From positions 1 to 12,388 of the forward strand of contig CAJOLM010000023.1 of the NCBI GenBank assembly GCA_905235355.1: 12,388 nucleotides of DNA. Direction: 5' to 3'. Shown in pieces: positions 1 through 6,461 of the stretch. Position 1 is the first letter of the stretch, and each line of letters begins with the position of its first letter. The notes under the pieces are model-generated. The model was given only the letters and a program-made list of their open reading frames with translations, was not told where the DNA came from and searched no databases. Origin of the DNA: an uncultured Elusimicrobiales bacterium. GTDB lineage: Bacteria; Elusimicrobiota; Elusimicrobia; Elusimicrobiales; Elusimicrobiaceae. Both the position numbers and the translations under genes were made by a program.

Positions 1-47
1 AACGGCGGGGTAGTCGCGTGTGGCAGGCCGTTAAGAAGGGCTTTTAG
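1..47 (+). other. Possible C-terminal tail of an upstream ORF
   Basis: One plus frame is open from the window edge and ends at the TAG at 45-47, giving the tail RRGSRVWQAVKKGF. The basic, aromatic composition could be a protein C-terminus, but fifteen codons are too few to identify anything. The same DNA also holds a short inverted repeat (aacggc at 1-6 with gccgtt at 27-32) and a small hairpin (gggct/agccc, 38-50), so a structured RNA end is an alternative. Confidence 0.15.
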
Positions 48-84
48 CCCTAGGCTAGTAGGCAAGGGTTTTACCCGTATTGTG

Positions 85-108
85 AAAAACCCCCCGCTTC
101 GCGGGGGG
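85..108 (-). terminator. Rho-independent terminator of the sdaA-ispH-pfkA-rlmB run
   Basis: An 8-bp G/C stem (ccccccgc at 90-97 with gcgggggg at 101-108, 3-nt loop) is followed on the minus strand by five T residues (complement of 85-89). It lies about 20 bp past the rlmB stop codon. There is no T tract on the plus side, so it serves the minus strand. Confidence 0.85.
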
Positions 109-127
109 ATGTTTATTAGCAAGATTT

Positions 128-883
128 TTATTTCTTCAGCTGTACTTTGGCAAACATATCATACATGATAATGCTGGCCGCGGCAGAGGCATTTAAGCTG
201 TCCACATTACCCAGTTGTTTCTGCGGAATAGAAATAATTTGGTCGCAATGCTCGGCTGTTTTTTCGCGTATGCCGGTACCTTCCGAGCCAATGACCAGCA
301 CGGCGGGGGAAGCATATTCGGTTTTGGTAATGGACTGCCCGTCCATATCCGCGCCGTAAATCCAAAAGCCTTCCTCTTTCAGGTCCAGCAGCGCATTAGA
401 TAAATTGGCTACTTCTACAATGTTGACATTTTCCACCGCGCCGCACGCCACTTTATATACCGCAGGCGTCAAACCGACGGTGCGCCGCTGCGGCAGGATA
501 ATGGTGGAAAACCCTAAACACGCCGCGCTGCGGATAATCGCGCCCAGGTTTTGCGGGTCGGTCATTTCATCTACGGCAAGCCATAAGTCTTTTTTATTTC
601 CTTCGGCTTCGTAAATCGCATTGGAAAGTTTCATAAGCCGCACCGGCTGCGCTTTAGCCAGCACGCCCTGGTGATTGGCGCCCTTGCTCAAGCGGTCCAT
701 CATTTTTAAATCCATGCGGTCAATTTTGACATTGTTGCGCTTAGCCATGCGGATAATTTCTTCTATGCCGCGGTGTCCGGCCTTATTATCGGCTACATAT
801 AATTGCACGACGTTTCGCTTTTTGCTTTTTAATGCTTCCATGACGGCGTGTACGCCGTATAATACATCTAAATTTTCACTCAT
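128..883 (-). CDS. rlmB: 23S rRNA 2'-O-ribose methyltransferase RlmB (TrmH/SpoU family)
   Basis: SAM-dependent 2'-O-methylation of a guanosine in 23S rRNA (G2251 in E. coli numbering) is the known role of RlmB; the protein is cytosolic and dimeric with a trefoil-knot fold. The 251 residues match the family length. An N-terminal L30e-like substrate-binding domain starts at YGVHAV (9-14). The three SpoU motifs are visible: DPQNLGAIIRSA (109-120, catalytic-type Arg118), IGSEGTGI (198-205) and the knot motif VDSLNASAA (227-235). Its Shine-Dalgarno (agagg) overlaps the pfkA stop codon, with 8 nt between the genes, so the two are probably translationally coupled. It is the last gene of the minus-strand run. 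Motif 3 reads IPQKQLGNVDSLN, slightly longer than the usual IPM-G form. TrmH-family paralogues acting on tRNA are possible, but the N-terminal domain favours RlmB. Confidence 0.9.
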   Translation of the reverse strand: MSENLDVLYGVHAVMEALKSKKRNVVQLYVADNKAGHRGIEEIIRMAKRNNVKIDRMDLKMMDRLSKGANHQGVLAKAQPVRLMKLSNAIYEAEGNKKDLWLAVDEMTDPQNLGAIIRSAACLGFSTIILPQRRTVGLTPAVYKVACGAVENVNIVEVANLSNALLDLKEEGFWIYGADMDGQSITKTEYASPAVLVIGSEGTGIREKTAEHCDQIISIPQKQLGNVDSLNASAAASIIMYDMFAKVQLKK

Positions 884-891
884 AAATACCT

Positions 892-1992
892 CTAGCCCAC
901 TTGGCGCGAACCAAAGCTCATGCCCGCTTCTAAAGCAGCGCGCACTTCAGCCCCGTTGGGGTCCACTAATTTTAGTTTGGAAATGGCATCTGCAATTTTG
1001 ACCTCGGTCATGGCAAAGCCGCGCAAGGCTGCCATGTAGCCAAATTTGCCTTCCAGCACCATGTCCAGTGCCTTTGTGCCGTACAAAGTGGAAAGCCAGC
1101 GGTCAAAAGCAGTCGGCGTACCGCCGCGCTGGGTGTGCCCCAAAACGCACGCGCGGGATTCAATGTGCGTGCGCGATTCAATCATGTCGCTGAGTTTATT
1201 GGCAATACCGCCCAGGCGGATAGAATCGGTGCTGCCCGCCACTGTACGGCTGACGGTTTGCTCGCCAGCTTCATTTTTGGCACCTTCGGCGGCTACAATA
1301 ATACTAAACGTGCGGCCTTTGCTTTTGCGCGCCAAAATTTGCTCCACAATCACATCATCATTGTAAGGGATTTCCGGAATAAGCACAATGTCACCGCCGC
1401 CGGCAATCGCCGAGCGCAAGGCAATCCACCCGGCATAACGGCCCATGGTTTCAATAATCATCACGCGGTGGTGGCTCTGCGCGGTGGTGTGGATGCGGTC
1501 AATGGCTTCGGTCACAATGGACAGCGCAGAATCAAAACCGAAAGTCTGGTCGGTGGCGCATAAGTCATTATCAATGGTTTTGGGAACGCCGACAATGGGC
1601 ATACCCATTTCAATAAACTGATGTGCCATGTGCAAGGTGCCGTCACCGCCGGTGGCAATCAGGGCGTCCAGGCCGTTTTCTTTAAAATTGTGCATAGCCA
1701 CAGAGGATAAATCTTGCGGATTTTCCGGCGTGCCAAACGGCGCGAGCGTATACTTAAACGGGTTAGCGATATTGCTGGAACCTAAAATAGTACCGCCGCG
1801 GTTAATAATGCCGGACACCGTTTGCGCGGTAATGTGAATAAACTCATTACGCACCAGGCCGTCAAAGCCGTTTTTAAAACCAATCACTTCAATGCCGTGT
1901 TGCAGCGCGTTTTTGCTGACCGCACGCACGACTGCATTTAAGCCCGGGCAATCGCCGCCGGCTGTTAAAATACCAATTCTTTTAATGCTCAT
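892..1992 (-). CDS. pfkA: 6-phosphofructokinase, group III (mixed-substrate clade), probably ATP-dependent
   Basis: Phosphorylates fructose 6-phosphate to fructose 1,6-bisphosphate in glycolysis. The 366-residue protein opens with the nucleotide-binding AGGDCPGLNA (11-20). It has GGDGT (115-119), the catalytic PKTIDND (137-143, Asp141 as base), METMGR-type F6P motif (MGRYAGW, 183-189), LIPEIPY (204-210) and LGHTQRGGTPTAFDR near the C-terminus. Two positions bear on donor choice: Gly118 corresponds to E. coli Gly104 (Asp in strict PPi enzymes), while Lys138 corresponds to E. coli Gly124 (Lys in PPi enzymes). Gly plus Lys is the combination seen in some ATP-using members of the mixed clade, so ATP is the better guess, not a certainty. 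The start has a good AGGGGA Shine-Dalgarno 5 nt upstream. A TATAAG-like element lies in the 48-nt gap after ispH, so an internal promoter is possible. Confidence 0.92.
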   Translation of the reverse strand: MSIKRIGILTAGGDCPGLNAVVRAVSKNALQHGIEVIGFKNGFDGLVRNEFIHITAQTVSGIINRGGTILGSSNIANPFKYTLAPFGTPENPQDLSSVAMHNFKENGLDALIATGGDGTLHMAHQFIEMGMPIVGVPKTIDNDLCATDQTFGFDSALSIVTEAIDRIHTTAQSHHRVMIIETMGRYAGWIALRSAIAGGGDIVLIPEIPYNDDVIVEQILARKSKGRTFSIIVAAEGAKNEAGEQTVSRTVAGSTDSIRLGGIANKLSDMIESRTHIESRACVLGHTQRGGTPTAFDRWLSTLYGTKALDMVLEGKFGYMAALRGFAMTEVKIADAISKLKLVDPNGAEVRAALEAGMSFGSRQVG

Positions 1993-2040
1993 ATCGTTCC
2001 CCTGTGTATTAAAATGTGCTACTGTTATCTTATAAAATAG

Positions 2041-2925
2041 TTAGTCTGCCTGTTGCGTTTTTTGATGTTCGCGGCGCGTTTGGCGCACCCAATCGGCTAC
2101 TTGATTAATGACCCAGTTCGGCGTGGAAGCTCCGGCGGTAATAAAAATTTGCTTGGGCGTCAGTACCTGTTGGGGGGATAAATCTTTTTCTGTTTCAATG
2201 TGCAAGACCTGCGGGGCCAGCTCCCGGCATAAAAGTGCCAGTCGCGTGGTGTTTGCGCTATGCTTACCGCCGATTACAATTACCAGGTCTGCATTTTTAG
2301 CCATTTGCATGGTTTCACTTTGGCGCAGTTTAGTCGGGTGGCAAATCGTATTAGAAATCTGGCAGACATCTGCTTTGGCCTTAATTACTTCGGCCGTTTC
2401 CAAGAACACGCTCTCTTTTTGTGTGGTCTGCGATACAACATTTACTTTGTCAAAATGGGGGAGTGCTTTGGCTTCTTCCGGGCCGGAAACGACCACGCCT
2501 TTTCCTTGCGTGCAACCGAGCAGCCCAATCACTTCCGCGTGGCCGCCGTCACCCACAATGACGGTGTGATATCCTTGTGCGGCATATGTGGAAATCACTT
2601 CCGCAGCGTGTTTGACTAGCGGGCAGGTGGCGTCCACCACTTCCATGCCGCTTTGCATTACTTCTTCACGGAAAGCAGGCGTAATACCGTGCGCGCGTAT
2701 GACCAGCACGCCGGATTTATCGGTGGCTTGTTCGGGGCTATCTACTGAAGTAATTTGCTTGGCCGCCAGCATATCGGTCACTTGGCGGTTGTGAATTAAA
2801 GGCCCCAAGGTATATACGGGTTTCTTGCCGGAAGCTTCCAGCTCCAGCACCTTACTGATAGCACTTTGTACACCGGGGCAAAATCCGGCTGATTTAGCCA
2901 CCATGACACCCATATCTTTATCCAT
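2041..2925 (-). CDS. ispH: 4-hydroxy-3-methylbut-2-enyl diphosphate reductase IspH
   Basis: Last enzyme of the MEP isoprenoid pathway: reductively dehydroxylates HMBPP to IPP and DMAPP with an oxygen-sensitive [4Fe-4S] cluster. The 294 residues match the stand-alone family length (no S1-domain fusion). Cluster ligands are Cys16 (AGFCPGV), Cys101 (DATCPLV) and Cys195 (NTICHPT). Substrate residues His45, His79, His129 and Glu131 (GHAEV) are present, as are TT at 167-168 and TAGASTPNW (263-271). The diphosphate loop reads KHSANTTRL (221-229), where E. coli has SSN; the Ala variant occurs in other anaerobes. No Shine-Dalgarno precedes the first ATG, but a TATAAT box sits 6 nt upstream, so the message may be leaderless. 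In-frame ATGs at codons 5 and 8 are alternatives. It follows sdaA by 38 nt and precedes pfkA by 48 nt on the same strand. Confidence 0.95.
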   Translation of the reverse strand: MDKDMGVMVAKSAGFCPGVQSAISKVLELEASGKKPVYTLGPLIHNRQVTDMLAAKQITSVDSPEQATDKSGVLVIRAHGITPAFREEVMQSGMEVVDATCPLVKHAAEVISTYAAQGYHTVIVGDGGHAEVIGLLGCTQGKGVVVSGPEEAKALPHFDKVNVVSQTTQKESVFLETAEVIKAKADVCQISNTICHPTKLRQSETMQMAKNADLVIVIGGKHSANTTRLALLCRELAPQVLHIETEKDLSPQQVLTPKQIFITAGASTPNWVINQVADWVRQTRREHQKTQQAD

Positions 2926-2931
2926 ATATGT

Positions 2932-2937
2932 ATTATA
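2932..2937 (-). promoter_or_regulatory. Candidate -10 box directly upstream of ispH
   Basis: On the minus strand TATAAT ends 6 nt before the ispH ATG. A start about 7 nt downstream would coincide with the initiation codon and give a leaderless mRNA, consistent with the missing Shine-Dalgarno. No convincing -35 hexamer is seen 16-18 nt upstream, so the call is tentative. Confidence 0.35.
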
Positions 2938-2963
2938 GGAAATTAGGGGCTGGATAAATTGGC

Positions 2964-4178
2964 TTACTTGCCTAAAAATTTTTCTTTGAAAAATTGCGCC
3001 AGGCCGCCTTGGGCGGTTTCGCGGTAAGCCTGGTTCATGTCCTTGCCGGTTTGCATCATGGTAGCCAGCACCGCATCATAGGAAACGCGGTTGTGTCCGT
3101 CGGACATCAGGGCATATGTAGCACAATCTAACGCGCGGGAGGCCGCTAGGGCGTTGCGCTCAATACACGGGATTTGCACCAGACCGTCTATTGGGTCGCA
3201 CGTCAGCCCCAAGTGATGCTCTAGCCCCATCTCAGCGGCATATTCAATGCGTTTATTGTCGCCGCCTTCTAATTGGCAAGTGGCGGCGGCAGCCATAGCA
3301 CACGCCACACCGATTTCACCCTGGCAGCCTACTTCTGCGCCGGAGATAGAGGCATTGGCTTTGGCCATGTTGCCAAATAAACTGGCGGTGGCTAAAGCAC
3401 GGATAATGGTATTATCTTCAAATTCGTAAATTTCTTGTACGATACGGCACACGGCAGGTACTACCCCGCAAGAGCCGCACGTGGGTGCGGTGACTACAAT
3501 GCCGCCGGAAGCATTTTCTTCCGCACACGCCAAAGCATAGGAAAATAAATTATTCATGCGGCGCAAATACTGCGGAGAATTTTCAGCCTTGTATAAATAG
3601 CGTTGGGCTTTGCACTCTAAATTCAAAGAGCCGGGCAGTACCCCGCGTTTTTTAAGTCCGCGCGCCATGGTGTCCTTCATATTATCCCACACTAACGCTA
3701 AATATTCCCAAATGTCTTCGCCTTCAAATTCCTCTACGTACTCCCACAGCAGCATCCGTTTTTCCGACGTGTACTGCAAAATTTCGTCCATAGAGTGATG
3801 CGGATAAATGGAATTAATTTGCTTGCCGAAATTTTCATCATCCCGTATCGCGCCGCCGCCAATACTGTAAACAACTTTCTCCCCGATAATATGCCCCGCT
3901 TGGTCCAACGCGCGCAGCGTCAAGGCGTTGGGGTGTTTGGGCATAACGGTTTTGGTGTCAAAGGTGACTTCTAGCGGCTTGGGATAAAAAGCTTCGCGCA
4001 GCGTATAGTCGGTTAAGTGTCCTTTGCCGGTGGCGGCTAAAGAGCCGTATAGTGTCACTTGAAAAGAGGACGCCTGCGGATATAGTTTGTTAAATTGGTC
4101 TGCTGCTTTACGCGGGCCCATGGTGTGGCTGCTGGACGGCCCGCAGCCGATTTTATACAACTCTTTTAAAGATTCCAT
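2964..4178 (-). CDS. sdaA: L-serine ammonia-lyase, iron-sulfur type, single chain
   Basis: Deaminates L-serine to pyruvate and ammonia, feeding amino-acid catabolism. The 404 residues hold the beta-type domain first (YKIGCGPSSSHTMGPRKAA, 8-26, the conserved phosphate-loop-like start of this family) and then the catalytic alpha domain: TAPTCGSCGVVPA (230-242), GAEVGCQGEIGVAC (280-293) and TCDPIDGLVQIPCIERNA (326-343). Cys285, Cys327 and Cys338 have the 42- and 11-residue spacings known for the [4Fe-4S] ligands of the one-chain enzyme. The C-terminus (AQFFKEKFLGK) has no cysteine, so the tail cysteine that caps the cluster in the Legionella enzyme is absent. AGGGG lies 9 nt before the ATG. It is the promoter-proximal gene of the minus-strand run and is divergent from mntP with only 38 nt between the starts. 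Confidence 0.93.
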   Translation of the reverse strand: MESLKELYKIGCGPSSSHTMGPRKAADQFNKLYPQASSFQVTLYGSLAATGKGHLTDYTLREAFYPKPLEVTFDTKTVMPKHPNALTLRALDQAGHIIGEKVVYSIGGGAIRDDENFGKQINSIYPHHSMDEILQYTSEKRMLLWEYVEEFEGEDIWEYLALVWDNMKDTMARGLKKRGVLPGSLNLECKAQRYLYKAENSPQYLRRMNNLFSYALACAEENASGGIVVTAPTCGSCGVVPAVCRIVQEIYEFEDNTIIRALATASLFGNMAKANASISGAEVGCQGEIGVACAMAAAATCQLEGGDNKRIEYAAEMGLEHHLGLTCDPIDGLVQIPCIERNALAASRALDCATYALMSDGHNRVSYDAVLATMMQTGKDMNQAYRETAQGGLAQFFKEKFLGK

Positions 4179-4216
4179 TTGTGTGTACCCCTATCGGAAA
4201 TGCTATCATAAATTAT
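4179..4216. promoter_or_regulatory. Compact divergent sdaA/mntP promoter region
   Basis: Only 38 nt separate the two start codons. For sdaA, a minus-strand TATAAT at 4212-4217 would give a short leader containing AGGGG. For mntP, a plus-strand TATCAT at 4204-4209 ends 7 nt before the ATG, with a weak TTGTGT at 4179-4184, implying a leaderless transcript. The -10 boxes almost touch, so the two promoters would compete. There is no room for an Mn2+ (yybP-ykoY) riboswitch. Confidence 0.35.
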
Positions 4217-4783
4217 ATGAATATTTTAGCCACTTTTGCTATTGCGCTGGGCCTTTCTATGGACAATTTTGCCGTGACAATTGCCTGGGGCTGCGGCGCG
4301 CGCGGACGCATTACCCAGTGGCAGCGGTTGAGGGTTTCGCTGACTTTTGTGCTAGCGCATATTGTGATGATTAGCGCGGGGTGGTTGAGTGGCGAAGCAC
4401 TGGACAATGTGGTAGGCAAGTGGGATTTTTGGGTGGCGTTTGGTGTTTTGGTATTTATTGGGGCCAAAATGATTTATGAAGCGTTGACAGAAGCGGAAAC
4501 ACAAGAGCGAGGGCGCAATTTATCCGCGCGGGTGGTAATAGGGCTGGCGGTAGCGACCAGCTTGGATGCGTTGGGGGTTGGGATTGCACTTTCTCTGGAA
4601 GACGCGCGCTTTTGGCTGACGCTGGGGCTCATGAGCGCGTGTGTGCTGATTACCAGTTACAGCGGATTTGTGCTGGGGCATTTACTGGGCAGGCGTTTTG
4701 GCAAGCGTATGGAAATGTTGGGCGGGCTGGTGCTGATAGCCATTGGTACAAAAATGCTATTCAGCGGACTTGGAATTTGGTAA
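4217..4783 (+). CDS. mntP: Manganese efflux pump MntP
   Basis: Integral membrane exporter of Mn2+ with six predicted helices arranged as two repeats. The chosen ATG gives 188 residues, the length of E. coli MntP, and starts MNILATF like its homologues. Both repeat signatures are present: SMDNFAV (14-20, Asp16) and TSLDALGVGIAL (114-125, Asp117). These are the intramembrane acidic positions conserved in the family. Also seen are FWVAFGVLVFIGAKMIYE (71-88) and the C-terminal GRRFGKRMEMLGGLVLIAIG (158-177). A GTG at 4181 would extend the frame by 12 codons, but the extension has no homologous character. The ATG has no Shine-Dalgarno; a -10-like TATCAT 7 nt upstream suggests a leaderless message. 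It is followed after 32 nt by a diverged paralogue, probably in one operon. Confidence 0.88.
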   Translation: MNILATFAIALGLSMDNFAVTIAWGCGARGRITQWQRLRVSLTFVLAHIVMISAGWLSGEALDNVVGKWDFWVAFGVLVFIGAKMIYEALTEAETQERGRNLSARVVIGLAVATSLDALGVGIALSLEDARFWLTLGLMSACVLITSYSGFVLGHLLGRRFGKRMEMLGGLVLIAIGTKMLFSGLGIW

Positions 4784-4815
4784 GATAAAAACATACCGGT
4801 TGTACAGGAGAGATT

Positions 4816-5373
4816 ATGGGCTTGATTGCAATGATTATTATTTTTATTTGTTTATGCACGGACAATATGGTCACGGCCAATATGTCCAGCATGAATATGG
4901 AGCTAAAAACAAAAAGCGTTTTCTCTATCAAATTGGCTTTGCTTTTTGCCGGAGTTAACGCACTGTGTTTTACGCTCGGCTATATTTTTAGCATTATTTT
5001 CTTCCGCGCTTATTTTGTGCCGGCTAATTATTGGATTGCGTTTGCGTTCTTGTTCCTATTGGGCGTAAAATATGTGCTAGAAACGATTGAAAAATCGCCC
5101 AGCTTTAAGGAAACGGAAGCAGGCGATAATCACAAAATGTGGCGGGTGGCTTTGGTGTCTGGTTCGCAGTTTTTCCTCGTGGGATATGCGCTGGAGCTGA
5201 TGAACCACAGCTGGTTTCCGCAAGTGCTTCTTTTAATTATCATTGCGTTTTTGATGACGCTGCTTGGATTCTGCTTGGGTACCAAAACGTCTAAACGCAT
5301 TGTGAGCAAAATTGTGGAATTTGTCGCGGGGCTGATTTTAATTATCATGGCTATCCGCTTGATTATACTGTAA
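4816..5373 (+). CDS. Diverged MntP-like membrane protein
   Basis: A 185-residue, very hydrophobic protein that aligns along its length with the preceding MntP: LCTDNMVTAN (13-22) against LSMDNFAVTI, YWIAFAFLFLLGVKYVLETIE (72-92) against FWVAFGVLVFIGAKMIYEALTE, and VSGSQFFLVGYAL (114-126) against ATSLDALGVGIAL. Asp16 of the first repeat is kept, but the aspartate of the second repeat is replaced by Gln118. The cytosolic loop after helix 3 is also different. It has a strong Shine-Dalgarno (aggagag) 5 nt before the ATG and ends in a terminator at 5388-5423. It may form a hetero-oligomer with MntP, transport a different cation, or be regulatory; the sequence does not decide. It is not an exact duplicate, so the duplication is old. 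Confidence 0.7.
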   Translation: MGLIAMIIIFICLCTDNMVTANMSSMNMELKTKSVFSIKLALLFAGVNALCFTLGYIFSIIFFRAYFVPANYWIAFAFLFLLGVKYVLETIEKSPSFKETEAGDNHKMWRVALVSGSQFFLVGYALELMNHSWFPQVLLLIIIAFLMTLLGFCLGTKTSKRIVSKIVEFVAGLILIIMAIRLIIL

Positions 5374-5387
5374 AAAAGATTTTTTCC

Positions 5388-5423
5388 AAGCCCGCGTTGC
5401 TTTTCGCGCGCGGGCTTTTTATT
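5388..5423 (+). terminator. Terminator of the mntP operon
   Basis: A perfect 9-bp stem (aagcccgcg, 5388-5396, with cgcgggctt, 5409-5417) carries a 12-nt loop and runs into a T-rich tail at 5416-5420. It begins 14 nt after the MntP-like stop codon and ends just before the -10 box of the tRNA gene. Confidence 0.88.
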
Positions 5424-5426
5424 TGT

Positions 5427-5432
5427 TATAAT
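5427..5432 (+). promoter_or_regulatory. -10 box of the CAU tRNA gene
   Basis: A perfect TATAAT lies 13 nt before the first base of the tRNA. The expected -35 position falls inside the preceding terminator hairpin and shows no good hexamer. Confidence 0.5.
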
Positions 5433-5445
5433 AAAGATAAGTTTA

Positions 5446-5519
5446 GCGCCTATAGCTCAATTGGTTAGAGCAACCGACTCATAATCGGTGGGTTTCAGGT
5501 TCAAGTCCTGATGGGCGCA
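5446..5519 (+). tRNA. tRNA with CAU anticodon (tRNA-Ile2 favoured, elongator tRNA-Met possible)
   Basis: A full cloverleaf is visible: acceptor gcgccta (5446-5452) pairs with tgggcgc (5512-5518, one G-T pair). The anticodon stem accga/tcggt encloses ctCATaa, with the anticodon at 5480-5482, and the T arm is tcagg-ttcaagt-cctga. The discriminator is A5519 and CCA is not encoded. The first pair is G-C, which excludes initiator tRNA-fMet. The CTCATAA loop and the flanking G/C-rich stem resemble lysidine-modified tRNA-Ile2 more than elongator Met, but CAU alone cannot separate them. Confidence is high for a tRNA, moderate for its identity. Confidence 0.93.
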
Positions 5520-5521
5520 GT

Positions 5522-5557
5522 AAATTTGGGCCTCGCGTTAGCGGGGCCTAAATTTTT
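5522..5557. terminator. Terminator after the CAU tRNA (bidirectional shape)
   Basis: A 15-bp stem with two wobble pairs (5522-5536 with 5541-5555, loop gtta) is bordered by A/T runs: T5 on the plus side, A3 then a t on the left. It would end the tRNA transcript and could also stop minus-strand transcription coming from the pilin gene. Confidence 0.85.
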
Positions 5558-5565
5558 GTGCCCAA

Positions 5566-5649
5566 GCACACCCACTGCTGGGTGTGCGACAGGACTTGAA
5601 AGGCGGAGCGATGTTTTTGTTTGAGCGTGCGTAAGCCGCGAAAGGCAAA
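5566..5649 (+). repeat. tRNA-trailing structured repeat, copy E1
   Basis: The copy starts with a perfect 9-bp hairpin (gcacaccca, 5566-5574; loop ctgc; tgggtgtgc, 5579-5587). Next come aggac, a 28-nt block (5598-5625) identical to 6687-6714 in E2, a short variable GC-rich stretch (5626-5638) and an 11-nt block cgaaaggcaaa (5639-5649), also shared with E2. The constant block contains an ATG in the same frame in both copies, but in E1 it stops after seven codons, so it is not a conserved peptide. The copy lies 46 nt after the CAU tRNA and 58 nt from the end of the convergent pilin gene. I do not recognise it as a named family. Confidence 0.75.
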
Positions 5650-5707
5650 GCCAGGGCTTGTGTATGCTTGACTGTGAAAATCAAATTTTCCTAACAAAAA
5701 TTCGTAT

Positions 5708-6232
5708 TCAGTTTTCATCCTCGCTATTCCAACCTGTAAATGCTTTGCATACCTTTATCCCTATACTGCTATTGTTGCGGTAACCACATTCATGCTGTCC
5801 GGGTTTGTAGGGATGATGATCAAAGTAAAAAATCAAAGAAGCATATCTATTGTTTGTGCATGCATCATAAGTGCTTGTGTGGCCTGGGCAATAACTGAAC
5901 GATATTTGGCCCATGGCTGTATCTCCATTTGCCACACCATTATCTAAACGCCACTCTGTCCCGCAGATAAATAAATTTCCCGCCTCTGCTTGTGTACAAT
6001 TACCCGGCAAAGAGACATCCAAATCTACTAAATATAAGGCGTATTTGCCGTTCGCCAAATAATATCGCTCTTGGGCATCTTTAATTGCACGTAGTACAGG
6101 CATCATCCCGGTAAAACGACTTTTAAGAACGGCTGTCTGATACTGCGGCAGCGCAATGGCTGACAAAATGCCAATGATGAGTACGACCACTAATAATTCA
6201 ATGAGCGTAAATGCCCGTTTGTTGTATTTCAT
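5708..6232 (-). CDS. Type IV pilin / pseudopilin-like protein (pilin 1)
   Basis: Class III signal peptide protein: the short leader MKYNKRA is followed by FTLIELLVVVLIIGILSAIALPQ (8-30), with cleavage expected after Ala7 and the conserved Glu at mature position 5 (Glu12). After the hydrophobic helix comes the usual YQTAVLKSRFTGMMPVL helix. The C-terminal domain has six cysteines (79, 90, 115, 125, 149, 162), probably forming disulfides outside the membrane. The ATG at 6232 has AGGAGA about 7 nt upstream; an upstream in-frame ATG at 6265 adds eleven residues and has no ribosome site. Length is 174 residues. The -1 residue is Ala rather than Gly, as in the second pilin here. It stands alone, between two tRNA genes and on the opposite strand, with no assembly ATPase or prepilin peptidase nearby. 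Whether it is a major pilin or a minor pseudopilin cannot be told. Confidence 0.88.
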   Translation of the reverse strand: MKYNKRAFTLIELLVVVLIIGILSAIALPQYQTAVLKSRFTGMMPVLRAIKDAQERYYLANGKYALYLVDLDVSLPGNCTQAEAGNLFICGTEWRLDNGVANGDTAMGQISFSYCPGHTSTYDACTNNRYASLIFYFDHHPYKPGQHECGYRNNSSIGIKVCKAFTGWNSEDEN

Positions 6233-6262
6233 ACGTTTCTCCTTTCTGCTCTTGAAATACAA

Positions 6263-6444
6263 CAAAAACGGCTAATTGCCTGAAGGATACTCAATCTCCA
6301 AACAACCAGCCGTGGTTTGCCGTTTTTGCAAACGACAAACACTCCGCACAGCCGGGTCTCGAGGTCCGGCTGTGCGTAACACGACTGCTTTTGGATTGAG
6401 TATCGCTTTTAGCGCCGCTAAAAGCATTTACAGCCTTGCTGTAA
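6263..6444 (-). promoter_or_regulatory. Hairpin-rich 5' leader of pilin 1 with crossing inverted repeats
   Basis: On the minus strand, between a candidate promoter and the ATG, lie several inverted repeats. In transcript order: ttacag/ctgtaa (6428-6444); a 9-bp hairpin (6405-6413/6417-6425); an 11-bp perfect pair gatactcaatc (6286-6296/6394-6404); inside it an 11-bp stem (6345-6355/6366-6376), extendable to 14 bp with a tcga loop; and a 10-bp pair caaaaacggc (6263-6272) with gccgtttttg (6319-6328). The last pair and the 11-bp pair interleave, so they form either a pseudoknot or alternative structures. A plus-strand frame crossing this stretch is made of these palindromes and is not called as a gene. 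Confidence 0.55.
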
Positions 6445-6461
6445 TTCCAAAAACAGATTAA

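Noticed and set aside
4181..4216. Upstream GTG start for mntP
   Set aside because: The extra 12 residues are not family-like and the ATG at 4217 gives the standard MntP N-terminus and length.
4179..4216. Mn2+ (yybP-ykoY) riboswitch before mntP
   Set aside because: Only 38 nt separate the divergent start codons, too short for the riboswitch.
5446..5519. Initiator tRNA-fMet
   Set aside because: The acceptor begins with a G-C pair rather than the unpaired C1-A72, and the anticodon stem lacks the three G-C pairs of initiators.
5611..5634. Small peptide encoded by the constant block of E1/E2 (MFLFE...)
   Set aside because: It stops after 7 codons in E1 and after 28 in E2, with diverged sequence after MFLFE; RNA structure is the better explanation.
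6276..6461. Plus-strand small protein with a CRFCKRQ motif
   Set aside because: The frame is made of the inverted repeats of the pilin 1 leader, starts without a ribosome site and runs opposite to the likely transcript.
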